From assembly GCF_048128805.1 (NCBI RefSeq), contig NC_136013.1, positions 4,760,602 through 4,824,601 on the forward strand: a DNA stretch of 64,000 bases, in the 5' to 3' direction. The notes under the pieces are model-generated. The model did not search any database and was not told the DNA's origin. It saw only the letters and a program-made list of their open reading frames with translations. Origin of the DNA: Centroberyx gerrardi. Taxonomy: Eukaryota > Chordata > Actinopteri > Beryciformes > Berycidae. The translations under genes and the position numbers were made by a program. Positions 53,402 through 64,000 of this stretch are shown piece by piece; within the stretch, counting starts at the first letter, position 1; every line of letters starts with the position of its first letter.

Positions 53402-54606
53402 ATAGATCTTGTTTCCTTTGAAGGAATATTAACCCAAAGGACAAACTTCCTAAATAAATCCTAAGTAATAAGTCCTAAGTAATGGAGTATTTGCACACAG
53501 ACATTGAAAAACACCGGACTTATATCATGGACTATTCATAGAGAAGCTGTGGAATTGGATAAGCATAAATATGCAGCTGTCGATTTCATAAATATCCCAA
53601 ACATTCAAATATCCTTCTACTTTGTGATCATGTTGGTTATGCGGTCATTGTGGCCGATGTATTTTTAAACGTTCCCTGTTATTCTTCCCACCCATTAGAG
53701 TCAAGTAAACACTGACCAGATGGTTTGAATCAGACTGCTGGAGCAACTCTACACTCTGCATCAGTCCTACTCAGTCATCCATGTGCCGCGCATATTTTCA
53801 GCTCTTTTGTTTCGGCCCTCTTGGTTTTTAGCTCCGGCTGCCTGCAGAATATATGGAGCCGAGTTTGTAGGAGTGTACCGCAATTTGTTTTGTATGTCTG
53901 TGATAATGTGATGGTGCAGTCCAGAGTGGGAAATTACTGCCTGCCAAATGGCTAGAGCATTATCACTGTGGCTGGTAAGTTCGTCCACTTTGACATGTAC
54001 CAGCCATGTTTTGGAGCTTCTTTTTCATTCTGAAAACCTATTTTTTCAGGTAAAATAGTGAAAGTGTCACTGGTGTATGAAAAGGTTATTTTTCTATCCT
54101 GTCCTTTACCCAAAAGTTCTTTGCCTCACAATTAAAACCACTCTTCTTCTACCTAGTCATGGCTTGATACAGATACAAAATATTAGCCCCTTCCTAATAT
54201 TTAGTTATATCCTCTGTAATCCATGTCTCAATAGTCTTAAAGCTTACAAATCCCTCTTCTCCCATCAAATTCATCTCCCCTTCACGGCTGAAGTCGACTC
54301 AAAAGGATTAAATAATTTATGGATCAAACTTGGTTTCACCTGGATTCACCTGGTGCGTCTGCTTCATGCAAACAGCAGGCGTTCCTGATATTTTCTTCAC
54401 TCTGTGTATTTGAAACACATGGTGAGCAGGCTGGGCTCTCTCTCACTCTCCTCCTAAATTGATAACGACATCTCGTAAAATTTACGTGAATGTGGCCAAG
54501 ATCTTTTGATTTACTGAAGAGCTGAAGCAACAGAAAGCCTCCTTATTTATCCTTGGGCTTGAGCTGACTCTGCCTGTCTGCTTTTCCTCTGTGTGCAGCT
54601 GAAGTG

Positions 54607-57600
54607 ATGGAGAAGTCAAGACGCAGGCACCGGTTAGCCTTCAGCCTCCTGTTCGGGGTGTGGCTGCCTTGCTGCTTCGCCCAGACCACACCGCCGCCCA
54701 CAGCCACGCCCTCCCCCTCCCCCGCCCCCTCCCCCACCCCCTCCCCACAGCCCCAGACTGAACGCCTAAAGTTCAGGCTGGCAGGATACCCCCGAAAACA
54801 CAACGAGGGGCGGGTGGAGATCTTCTACAAGGGAGAGTGGGGAACCATCTGTGATGACGACTTCTCGCTGGCGAACGCCAACGTGCTCTGCCGCCAGCTG
54901 GGCTTCGTCTCCGCCACCGGCTGGACCCACAGCGCCAAATACGGCAAGGGCCAAGGTGAGAGCTACCTGAGCCACTTCCCCAGATTCACCTACAGGCTCA
55001 ACACACTGGTGGTGTTTGTTGGTGGAGCTGTATGGTGCTGTAAATGATAATCATGGTGAGACAGAGGTTGAATGGTATTTGTTTTAATCTATTTGGAGGA
55101 CCAGATGCTGTTTGCCACATCAGAGCTATTCAGATAATGTCAAATAAGTTGCCAGTCACAGAAAAGTATGCCAAGTTAACTTTAAAAGTCTGAAGTTTGG
55201 CACTCGTATTGTCCTATTTGGCAACTCCCCCCCTCCGGTACTCCAAGTAGGTCAAACCAAATACTAAGAAAGACTTGCAAATACTATTTGACCAAGACCA
55301 GTCATTATGAATACTTTGTTATGTACAAATCTTGACAAAAATACACATAAAACTTATTTGACCAAGTTAACGAGCATTTGATTTGACTTCCCAGCCTTCT
55401 AAATAGCCTAAAAATTGGAAACATCTCACCAAAGTGTGGCAAAATAAGAATCCCTCCTGTTTTTATCAATATTTTTAAACACACTGGAACACACTTTACA
55501 TATTTAAGCATTTAGCTGAGGCTCTTATCCAGCTTATCCTACAGTTAAGTGCAACAGTAGAATAAGCTTCAACTGCAAGAACACCAATGTTACAAGCGAC
55601 CAAGCACTCCTGCAGGCCTGGACTCACTCCTCTCCCCCGGCCGGCGGCCCGGGACTGGGACTGAGCTGGAGCCACACGCTGACTGTCTGCTGACTCTGCA
55701 GGGAAAATCTGGCTGGACAACGTCCTGTGCAACGGAGGTGAGAAGAGCATCGAAAACTGTAAGTCTCGAGGCTGGGGCAACAGCGACTGCACCCACGACG
55801 AAGACGCCGGGGTCGTGTGCAAAGACGAGAGGATTCCTGGCTTCGTCGACTCAAACGTCATCGATGTAAGTTACCAAAGTTATGTAAGCAGGGTGTGAAT
55901 TATTGGGGGATCTGGGGAGATTACATTTTCAGTAATTAGATAAAATAGCCTAATAAAGATGAAAGAAACTAACTTGAGGGTGGTGGGGGTCTATTGTATA
56001 AACCCCCCACCACCCCTCCAGTAGATTAAACCATTTCTCTAAACTCTTGCTGTGGCTGTTTTGAAATTTGTGTGTACAATGTTGCATGGTTTAAGTCGGC
56101 TGTTTTCTGTTTGAGCATCTATCTCGCTAATTTAGCAACTGTAAGACTTCAGTTTATTGAACTGGAGCATGTATTGGCATTACAGTTTTTGACTATTGAG
56201 TCTTTCTTTTGGCAAAAAGAGGGGCTCGGCGTAATTCGCACACTGTATTACCAAGTTGCCAAAATAGTAGAGAGAAAAAGTAGAGATATTTTTTGGCCTG
56301 TGTGAGACTTTTAACACTATTTCTCATCCCAACATCAAGCCACAATTGCAGCAAAATGATCATTAAAGTTCTGAGTTAGTTAGGATAATGAGCTGTTATT
56401 ACCCCATAAATCCTGTTATTGCACTAACACTTTGCTAACCACTTTGCACCAGCAGTCCTACCGCTCCACAGCCTACAGACTCTATAGGGCTGAACCCACA
56501 TGGGAGACATTTAACGCTCCAGTGCGGCTCCACCTGTAGCTGCTCACCCTCCTGAACACATGGTGCCAGTTAGCTCTGGTCTGTACCATGTGGGTCTGAG
56601 CCTGTTAAAAGCAGCAGGTTCTCCAAGTCTGCTGGTTACTGTCTAAGCCTGACAGTCGGTGCATAACAGACAGAAGCAACGCATCCTTTGACAGATTGTT
56701 TTAGGGGCTGGTGGAAGCCTCAGGGCTACAGAAGTGGGGTCACGACCTGCAGGTCAGCGGTTCAAATCCCAGGACCGCCTGGGACATTCTGGACTGGGAT
56801 AAAGGACAAGTGATGTTGTCTTCTCCTTCAGCAGCTACCATGTTTGGGTTGGCCAATATGGACAAATATGAATATCATGATAATAAGCAATTGCGTTGAT
56901 ATATGTAATTATATCTGCTAACATATTCAAAATCACATGTTAAATAATCATTGATCATTTTGAAGTAATATTCCCTAGTTTGTTTCTGATCTGAGATTTT
57001 AATTAGTATCTGCTTTTTATCATTAATTTAGATAGCAGAATTGTGTATCACGATAACTTGATACCATTATTAAATCACGATATGATTCTATATGATAAAC
57101 GATAATAGTGAATTACTGCCCAGCCTGACTGTTGGTGCCTTTTAGCCAAGCGCTGAACCTCCAGCTGCTCCAGTAGTTATTCAGTGTCCAACAGTAGGAG
57201 ACTGTGGTTGGACTGGACCGCTCCTACGTGTGAATGAACGACTGAATGAATGTGAAGCAAACCCTCCCTGGATAAATAAAGGTTGAAAAAATGGAAGGAA
57301 AAATTTCATTTTACACTTAGAAAGCACCGCTGGGTGAGATTCCAGCACAGCATTTTCCAGCTGCCCGACGTTTTCTGTTTGTCTTCTTTGTTGTCCGTTT
57401 TTATGACCGACCGGTCCGAGGGGAACAAGGTTAGACTGGGGGCTCGTCTCCACAGATACACTGGGAACAGCTTGAAATTCTGATTGGATAAGGTATCGCT
57501 GTTACATATCTGACAAAGAAAAGGGTTTATAAGAGAAGGAGGAGGGGGAGACTTTCAAAAACAGAACTTTTGTCCCTCTTTCTGCCTGTTGCTGCGAGTC

Positions 57601-57925
57601 AGGCTGTCAAATGTGGCGTCCAGACAACAATCTGAGACCGCAGCCAGCTTATTTTCCACCCAACCGCAGCTGAGGTGACTCACTGCACTACTGGCAATCA
57701 CAGATAGTCACGTTTACCACTTATGAGCTGTTAGGATTAGATTCCTGCATCCAAAATTACTCTCTGTAATGGCTGTGACTCACGGGATCGTCTGCTACGC
57801 TCATTCAAAAGTTTTTAATAGATGTGTTCAGCATGAGAGAATAGAAACAGTCAAAACAGTCAAAACACAGCTTCATTCTAAAGGTTTAATTCATTTGAGC
57901 ATCTGTATTTCACAACAGACCTGTA

Positions 57926-57960
<35 letters not shown>

Positions 57961-58616
57961 TGATTATCGTAAGGCAAACACCCACCTATATGACAACAAA
58001 TCTTCCAGAAAAGCATTAATTTATGCTTTTTTCCCCTTTAAAAGACCCCATTCTCATATAACTTACATCAGTTTGATACTACTTACTGTTATGTGTACTA
58101 TAAATTTACATCATAAAGATTTATGTCAGCATAAAAATGCAGTAAACTGAGTTAAAATGGGTTTATCTGGGTGTGTAATCCAGCAAAGTATTGTGTGTAC
58201 AGTTCATTTTTTATCCAGTGAATTCAAAATGCCTAATGACAACACACTTTATTTACTGATAATTGGGAATTACTTAATTATAGATGTAAGCCACATTTTA
58301 TTACAGAGCTACAGATTTTGAGTTTTGAAGCAAATCTAATCCCTGAATTGAAGTAATTGAGAATCAACTGACAGCCATCCCTGATTGGCTCCCACCAGGC
58401 GCAGGTGGATGAGAACAGGGTGGAGGAGGTGCGGCTCCGGCCCGTGGTTGTCATGGCGAAAAGGAAGCTGCCCGTCACGGAGGGCGTGGTGGAGGTGAAG
58501 TACAAGGACGGCTGGGCGCAGATCTGCGACGTGGGATGGACGATCAAAAACACCCGTGTCGTCTGCGGCATGCTGGGATTCCCACACGAGAGGAAAGTCA
58601 ACAAGAATTTCTACAA
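54607..58616 (+). CDS. loxl3: Lysyl oxidase-like 3, first three coding exons, partial
   Basis: Exons 54607-54955, 55702-55865 and 58399-58616 join in phase. LOXL3 is a secreted copper amine oxidase that oxidises lysines in collagen and elastin. Residues 1-26 form a basic-then-hydrophobic signal peptide ending CCFAQ. A Pro/Ser/Thr linker follows to about 51. SRCR domain 1 spans about 53-165 ([41 protein letters not shown], then [28 protein letters not shown]). SRCR domain 2 starts at about 185 ([30 protein letters not shown]). GFVDSNVID and PVTEG match LOXL3 better than LOXL2 as I remember them. The exon 3 acceptor could instead be at 58404 (two residues shorter). The rest, including the catalytic domain with its quinone cofactor, lies beyond the right edge; the fish paralogue (a or b) is not resolved. 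Confidence 0.88.
56703..57300 (+). mobile_element. tRNA-derived SINE in loxl3 intron 2, split by a MITE
   Basis: Left part: GGTCAGCGGTTCAAATCCCA (B box) to about 56848. Right part resumes at about 57121 with TTGGTGCCTTTTAGCCAAGC and ends in GGATAAATAAAGGTTGAAAA. The two halves join as one SINE of the family at 58694-58925. Confidence 0.7.
56850..57124 (-). mobile_element. MITE inserted inside a SINE
   Basis: Reverse complement begins near GTCAGGCTGGGCAGTAATTC and shares TTATCGTTTATC, AATCATATCGTGAT and TCTGCTATCTAAATTAATGA-like words with 51064-51388. Ends are diverged, so the target duplication cannot be read safely. Confidence 0.65.
57930..57959. repeat. (GT)n microsatellite
   Basis: GT run of about 15 units in loxl3 intron 2. 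Confidence 0.95.
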
Positions 58617-58670
58617 GTAAGTGAATCTCTTGACTTCCATGAGGTAAAAAACAGTGTTTCGATGATGAGA

Positions 58671-59110
58671 TTAAAGCTGCACTAGGCAACTTTGGAACTT
58701 GGGGCAGTGGTGGCCTAAAGGTTAGAGAAGCGAGCTTGTGACCGGAAGGTTGTCGGTTCAATCCCCTGGACTGGCAGGATAAATCTGGGTGGGGAAAGTG
58801 AAAAGCAGCGCTTGCCCCTCCCTCATTACCACCACTGAGGTGCCCTTGAGCAAGGCCCTTAACCCCAACCCGAAACTCCACCTGAATAAATAAAGGTGGA
58901 AAAAAAAAAAAAAAAAAAAAAAAACTTCAATACCCAGAAATCCTGTGCAGTGAGGTCAGTAAACTGCACACGGCAGGCAAATAGGGAGAATCTATGGCGT
59001 CTTAATCAGTGGGCATGGGACGCTCTTCTCTATTGCAGCCCCACTTTGTGATTTGGGCTAATAAGACAGGTGTAGTTTAACATAAAAATCTTGCCTAGTG
59101 CAGCTTTAAA
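58671..59110. mobile_element. MITE in loxl3 intron 3 hosting a SINE
   Basis: Left end TTAAAGCTGCACTAGGCAA and right end TTGCCTAGTGCAGCTTTAA are perfect 19-bp inverted repeats. The SINE 58694-58925 lies between them. The right part matches about 7380-7478 (CTCTTCTCT(A/G)TTGCAGC, CTTTGTGATTT). Confidence 0.85.
58694..58925 (+). mobile_element. tRNA-derived SINE, the best-preserved copy
   Basis: A-box-like TGGCCTAAAGGTTAGAGAAG, B box TCGGTTCAATCC, body GAGGTGCCCTTGAGCAAGGC and TGAATAAATAAAGGTGG with a long A tail. The long A run and intact boxes suggest a young insertion. Confidence 0.88.
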
Positions 59111-59417
59111 AGGAATTTATTGCTTGTCTCCTTAGCAGGTCTGGAAAGAATGGAAAAATATTGGACAATTTAACAAAAGGTCAAACAATTTCCAAAGGTT
59201 TGGGAAAAACTTTAGACATTCAATATCACTGTGTGATTTGCTTGCCCCTGAGCAAAGCTTTGAATGCCAAGTAATATTATCCACCTAAAGTTATTAAAAA
59301 AAAAAAAGACCAAGACCAAAGACCAATAAAGGTGTAACTTAAGGTCTGGAAAAGTAGAGAATGTTAAAATGGAAAATGTGTAGGATCCCTCTTTTTCACA
59401 TGTTAGTAGGTTGGTTT

Positions 59418-59530
59418 GGGAGGCGTCCTAGTAGTCGAAAGGTTGCTAGTTCGATTCCCAGCACCGACAGTGGACATTAGGCTACTGACCAAGTGCCTGA
59501 GGTGGCCGAGAAAGGACACACACACCACTT
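59418..59530 (+). mobile_element. Second SINE copy in loxl3 intron 3, truncated
   Basis: GTCGAAAGGTTGCTAGTTCG with a B-box-like GTTCGATTCCC and a short body ending near GGTGGCCGAGAAAGG. No clear tail. Confidence 0.5.
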
Positions 59531-60587
59531 TTTGTTCACAGCTTTCTCATACAGTCACAATGGGATGTGTGCTGCAGCCTGTTGGTACTGTATGACACTT
59601 CTTTGGTTTCTCTCCAGTCTGGGAAGCTGTTAGTCTTTGTCAGATAAAGACCGGATATGATAGTGAACTTATCCATGGATCTGACTCTCCCTCCCATCTG
59701 CCAGCACTGCAGCGCTACAACCAGCACATGTGACCCAGGCAGGAGCATTCGGTTGAGCCTCTGCTTGTTTGTCTTCTGGCTTTTTTTTTTTCTCTTCCAT
59801 TTGGAGGATGTTTATGTTTTTCTAGGGATAGACAGAAATGCTTCTTTTGTATCCCGGTTGGGGTCACGTATTTCGTGTTCTCGGTTTTTGTTTATTACTT
59901 TGCAGAGGGAGCCAGGGAGAGATTGTTAACTGCCTGCGGTGATGGAAAATTACCGACCAGTGTGTGTGTATGTGTGTGTCTTGTCCCATGGGGTTTTCAC
60001 ATCAGCAGTGCTTTGCCTTTGTCTGGTACAGGCTGACAGTTAATTAAAGGCAGAATATACTAGATATCAGGACTCTGGATATGTAAAGACAGGATCTGAA
60101 TGATGATGCACCAAAGCTTGTTTACTGTACAGATGACTAGAATATTTTGATAAAAAAATAAGACTTTGGTGCTTTCATATTCAGCTATCTGAGCTTACTG
60201 TGTGCATAAACGTATGCACACTGGGACAAGAATAGCAAATAATATTGGATATTTGGGTAGAATCAAGCATTTTATGGTCCAATTGCCAATTTTACAAATT
60301 CAAAATGTGGGCTGCAGCTTACAGAGTGCTCAGATGTGTTATGAAATTGAGTACGTTGCAGAGTTTGAGGACAGGAGGTTTCATTGGTGGGCTCTCCAGA
60401 CCTCCAGTTTCCAGTTTTCCCAATATAACCTTCCAATACGACTGCTCACATTCCGGCCTTCGCTCCAGTCCAAGGCTTTTTTTTATTCGTCTCGTGCAGA
60501 TGGTTCACAGTAGTACGAGGGGAAATGTGTGTTTTCTCTCAGTCGTGTGTGAAGGCTGGGGAGAGGGGGAGAGGGGGAAAGGCCTGT

Positions 60588-60613
60588 GGGGGGGGGGGGG
60601 GGGGGGGGGGGGG
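60588..60613 (+). repeat. 26-base poly(G) tract
   Basis: Uninterrupted G run preceded by GAGAGGGGGAGAGGGGGAAA. Able to form G-quadruplexes on the sense strand of the loxl3 pre-mRNA. Confidence 0.9.
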
Positions 60614-60846
60614 TCACACAACGCACAGACTACAACAACTGGAGTGCAGCCAACTTGCATGCATCAATAGTCAAATTGTTCTGTGCTGTCAAAGTTACTG
60701 TAAAGCCCCAGTCTCCTTTTTTGGGGGCTTATCAATTATTAGTATGTGTGCAGATGGAGAATAAGCTTTTCATAACTTTCTGACCTCTTCATAACTCTGA
60801 ATCCAGGCGTAGTTTTCCAGCATTTAGAAATAATATATATTTCTAA

Positions 60847-61309
60847 TAGGGTTCAACAGATATGGGTTTTTGAAGGCTGATACTGATATTTTTGGACTAA
60901 AGTTGCTGGTATGTGACTGAAAATTTGTGTGTGTTTCCCCCAGAATGTTATTCTTGTCAGGGTGGAAAAGCCTCTGAAAGCAATTAGACCATCATGGGAC
61001 ACTAAAACTCTCCATTTGAACCCAGACTAATGAAATACTTTTATGGTTAGCGGTTATTTAACCCCCCCAACCCCTCTATCCCACCCACACCTGTTAAATG
61101 GTAGGCCTTTAAATGAAGAATTCAATTTGTATAAAACATAATTAAACAATTGCATAATGAAATAAAGTGCAAAGGAAAAATTTCATTGCAGGTTTGGCCA
61201 GGGAGGAACCTCCATCAATATCTGCAATGGTCGACATATCCAGCCAATATCTGATATTCAATACAAAGCCAATATTGGCAAACCGATAGATCTGTCCAAC
61301 CACATTTCT
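60847..61309. mobile_element. MITE with AGATAT/GATATTGG ends in loxl3 intron 3
   Basis: Left GGTTCAACAGATATGGGTTT and right (reversed) GGTTGGACAGATCTATCGGT form imperfect TIRs. The interior holds a copy of the dispersed repeat with GGACACTAAAACTCTCCA (about 60930-61035). The left end resembles 51893. Confidence 0.6.
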
Positions 61310-62318
61310 AACAACCTTGATTTCAGAATAAATTGAAAACTCAACAACTTTTTTGTATTTTTGTTAGTCCGTTTACATATTTTGCTCCATCCACTGTCAT
61401 CAGACTGTAACATGGTGAGAATTAATTAATTGTAATGGTAACAGGCATAACAAGAGACTGGTAGACTGTTATCAAGTTAGATATGCCCAAATGCCCGATG
61501 TGTATTCATTGTGTGTGATGAAAAAAGGATGGGTCTGCAGTTTCCAGGTGGCTGGCCAGTAGATAGTAAAGAGATTTTTTCCCACTAATCCCACTTTATC
61601 AGTCAGCTGCATGAGACCTTTCAAAACTGTTAACAAATGATTCATGCAGGAGATTTTCTCAGCTTGCCGAATCAGTGCAAAGAATAAATATACGTATACA
61701 TACAGTACTCTCTGTTTGACAGGTTTTATATCATCCTGTTTGCCTCCCTGTCTGAGTCCATGCCAGTCTGGCTCAAACCTCTCCACTGACATGACACATT
61801 TTAACATTATCATGGAGAAGTAAGATATTTGGGATAAAGTAAACAAGCATATAGGCATTTTTAAAAGGTTTCAGGTAGTTGTCATCCAAGTCTATGTGTT
61901 GGTGGGAAACAGAAAAGACTGATAGGGATCTTTATGTTCAAAAAAATCAATTAAAAAGAGAGAAATCTGACAGATTTTATTGCACAGATGATCAAAATCT
62001 CACTTCAAAACAGCAGTGGCACTGATGGCATTTCCATTGCGCCAACAGCCAATAAATCCTTTATTATTTTTGGCTGATTTGTCTCCATACCTTCCAATTA
62101 CACGCCTAGATACTTGTGAGGTATTGTCGCTGCTTAATGAGACTCTGTGGCCAACACACTGCTGGATGTTGGATAGCTGAAATAACTCTGTAATTGAGTT
62201 TGACATCTTATATTTCGGCGACCTGAAGCAGCTTCGTAACCCGAGCTCTGCAGACCTGAGGAATGTCAAAAATGTCATTCACTGAAGCTGAGACTACAGT
62301 ACCTTACCTTACAGAAAT

Positions 62319-62450
62319 GTGTGTGTGTGTGTGTGTGTGCAAAATGCGTGTATGCGTTTCTGTCAACTGTGTGTGTGTAAGTGCATGTTTGTGCGTGCGA
62401 CACAGAGACAGTGTGTGTATATACATAGCATGTGTGTGTGTGTGCATGTA
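62319..62450. repeat. Imperfect GT-rich repeat
   Basis: Interspersed GTGTGTGT runs with GCATG and GTGCG breaks. They create cysteine/valine-rich and histidine/threonine-rich frames with no biological meaning. Confidence 0.85.
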
Positions 62451-64000
62451 GTGTCTCCCCCTGTATGTGATGGAATTTGGCTGTTTCACCGTTGCAGACG
62501 TCTGAAAAAGCGAGCAGCAGAGAAGGTCTCCAGGCCAAAGGTTAATGTTTCGGCCGGTGGAAGGTATACTGTAGCGGGACAACCCACCGTCGATCGACAC
62601 CCCACCCCCCCACCCCCACCCCCACCCCCCCGCACACTGTATTTCTGACAGTGGGTTTCCTGTAGAAGTAGAAAATAACCATTTCACTCCTGTTTTCAAG
62701 CTAGTCCCCCTTCCTCCCTCCTTTCTAATATTGTATTATTAATGTGTGCAGCATGTGAATGGGTTGCGTAGTTTCGTTTTATCCAGTTATAATTCATGGT
62801 TGTCTTGTCTGGAGGTTCAGTTTTCTTTTTATGTCTGTTTTGGGGGTGTTTTCTTCTTCTTCTTTCACATTTCCACTCACATGGCACAGATTGTACAGGC
62901 TGACACCTGATCAATGGCATATACATAAATATTTCTTACGTTTTCTAACTAGTACATCTAATGCGCAAACCAGTTAAAATTTGAGATTTGTTAATTGGCA
63001 AGTACAATAAATATACAAGAATTTGTATATAGAGATATTATCAGCAGAGAAAAGGTTGATTGGGTGTTTTTTATGATTTGGATCCTTAGCTAATGGCGTT
63101 TTGATGGGACAGATGTCGTCAATCTGTGCTGCGTGAGTGACCGGGGCTTCATTTTTCCATGGATTAGTGTCTGTCTAATCTAATGCAACAGCTGGAAATC
63201 CCATTCCCTATCATGGCATGCTTTTTTGGACGAGGTCAATAACTTAACACCCTGGGTTCTTAAACTAAAATGGTCACAGGCCGGAGTCTTCTGAGTCCAC
63301 ATGACAAGAACAAATAATCCTCAGCATTTGTTTTAGCCTGCTTGGAGCACCAGATGGGTGGGGTTTGCCACGTGGGACAATGAGAGTCACAAAGTTTTGG
63401 CAATCACAGGAAAGAAGAGACTATTTGTTAATCCATTTGTTTCTGTGATTGACAGCTTACATGGCACTATCTGGATTGTCCTGATATAGTAAAACCCCAC
63501 CCATCAGGGGCTGTAAGGAGACGAAAACAAACCAATAATGATAACGAATAGTAAGGATTACTTTCTCTGAATATAGAGGTTAAAAATCAGACGACTGTAG
63601 TGTGAAGACTTTGACAAAAATATACTTCAACATGGGTTCAGGAGGGGCAGCTGGGCCGACGACCCGGGCACCTGAACAGCCTCAAAACTGAAAACATCCT
63701 GTTAGAATCTGATAAAATGCTAAATCCTCACATTTCTTTCTAGAACATTAAGAACCACTAACTTCCCCAGGCCTGGCAGCCATGTTGACTTCCTGATGTC
63801 TTTGCTCCAATTCGATTAAAGCAAAAGATAATAATAATAATTTGCAAATTCAAATTGAACCAGGTCTGGACAAGAGTAGCAGCATGATTTAGGTCTTGTC
63901 TCAGGATGAGAGGCTAAATTTCTCATTTGGGTCCTGTGCTCAAAAAGTTTAAGAACCTGCTGACTTAGACTGTACAGTAATAAAGTAATAAAGTAATAAA

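Larger units (their letters stand above)
58617..64000 (+). other. loxl3 intron 3 to window end, no further exon found
   Basis: After the donor AA|GTAAGT at 58617 I find no frame resembling the rest of SRCR2 or later domains. The stretch holds SINEs, MITEs, a 26-G tract and GT/CCA simple repeats, so the next exon is probably beyond the edge or too short to recognise. Confidence 0.55.

Noticed and set aside
58336-58881. 181-codon minus-strand frame
   Set aside because: Antisense to loxl3 exon 3 and the adjoining SINE.
62498-62640. Possible next loxl3 exon after TTGCAG (RLKKRAAEKVSRPK in the right phase)
   Set aside because: The phase fits, but the peptide does not resemble the remainder of SRCR2, lacks its cysteines and runs into a C-rich simple repeat.

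Overview
The window looks like chromosomal DNA of a teleost fish. Genes are spaced far apart and split by GT-AG introns. Dinucleotide microsatellites are dense, and there are many short non-autonomous DNA transposons and tRNA-derived SINEs of fish type. Four protein-coding loci can be supported or suspected, all on the + strand. No CRISPR array, prokaryotic operon, rRNA or intact tRNA gene was seen.

Layout. At the left edge (74-205) there may be the last coding exon of an unidentified upstream gene. From about 0.2 to 21.6 kb I see no convincing gene, only repeats (a LINE-interrupted SINE, nested MITEs, microsatellites) and stretches of complex, repeat-free sequence that may be conserved regulatory DNA. 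An intronless class A GPCR, gpr151, lies at 21902-23038. From 23.4 to 32 kb is repeat-rich intergenic DNA, including about 0.7 kb of pentanucleotide satellite and long CT/AG tracts.

mavs, the mitochondrial adaptor of RIG-I-like receptor signalling, is complete in four coding exons (34733-39002, 559 aa). It has an N-terminal CARD, a proline-rich middle with a TRAF-type PVQET motif, an RLEIS (pLxIS-type) motif and a C-terminal tail anchor. A probable CCAAT-containing promoter and 5' UTR exon lie near 32.2-32.36 kb. A four-repeat GAAANN array that looks like an IRF-binding element lies at 33967-33988. pank2 (pantothenate kinase) follows head-to-tail, complete in seven coding exons (40584-47239, 433 aa); as I recall, MAVS and PANK2 are also neighbours in human. 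loxl3 (lysyl oxidase-like 3) begins at 54607 and runs off the right edge. Only the signal peptide, the first SRCR domain and the start of the second are present.

The genes do not form a pathway: gpr151 is a neuronal orphan receptor, mavs is innate immunity, pank2 is coenzyme A synthesis and loxl3 is extracellular-matrix cross-linking. The most notable non-genic signals are the IRF-like array upstream of the mavs coding exon, a 500-bp long-TIR element with 9-bp target duplications that carries a helicase-like fragment, several perfect short hairpins, nested transposon insertions that give a relative age order, and an odd splice acceptor (a 17-A run directly before the AG) in pank2.
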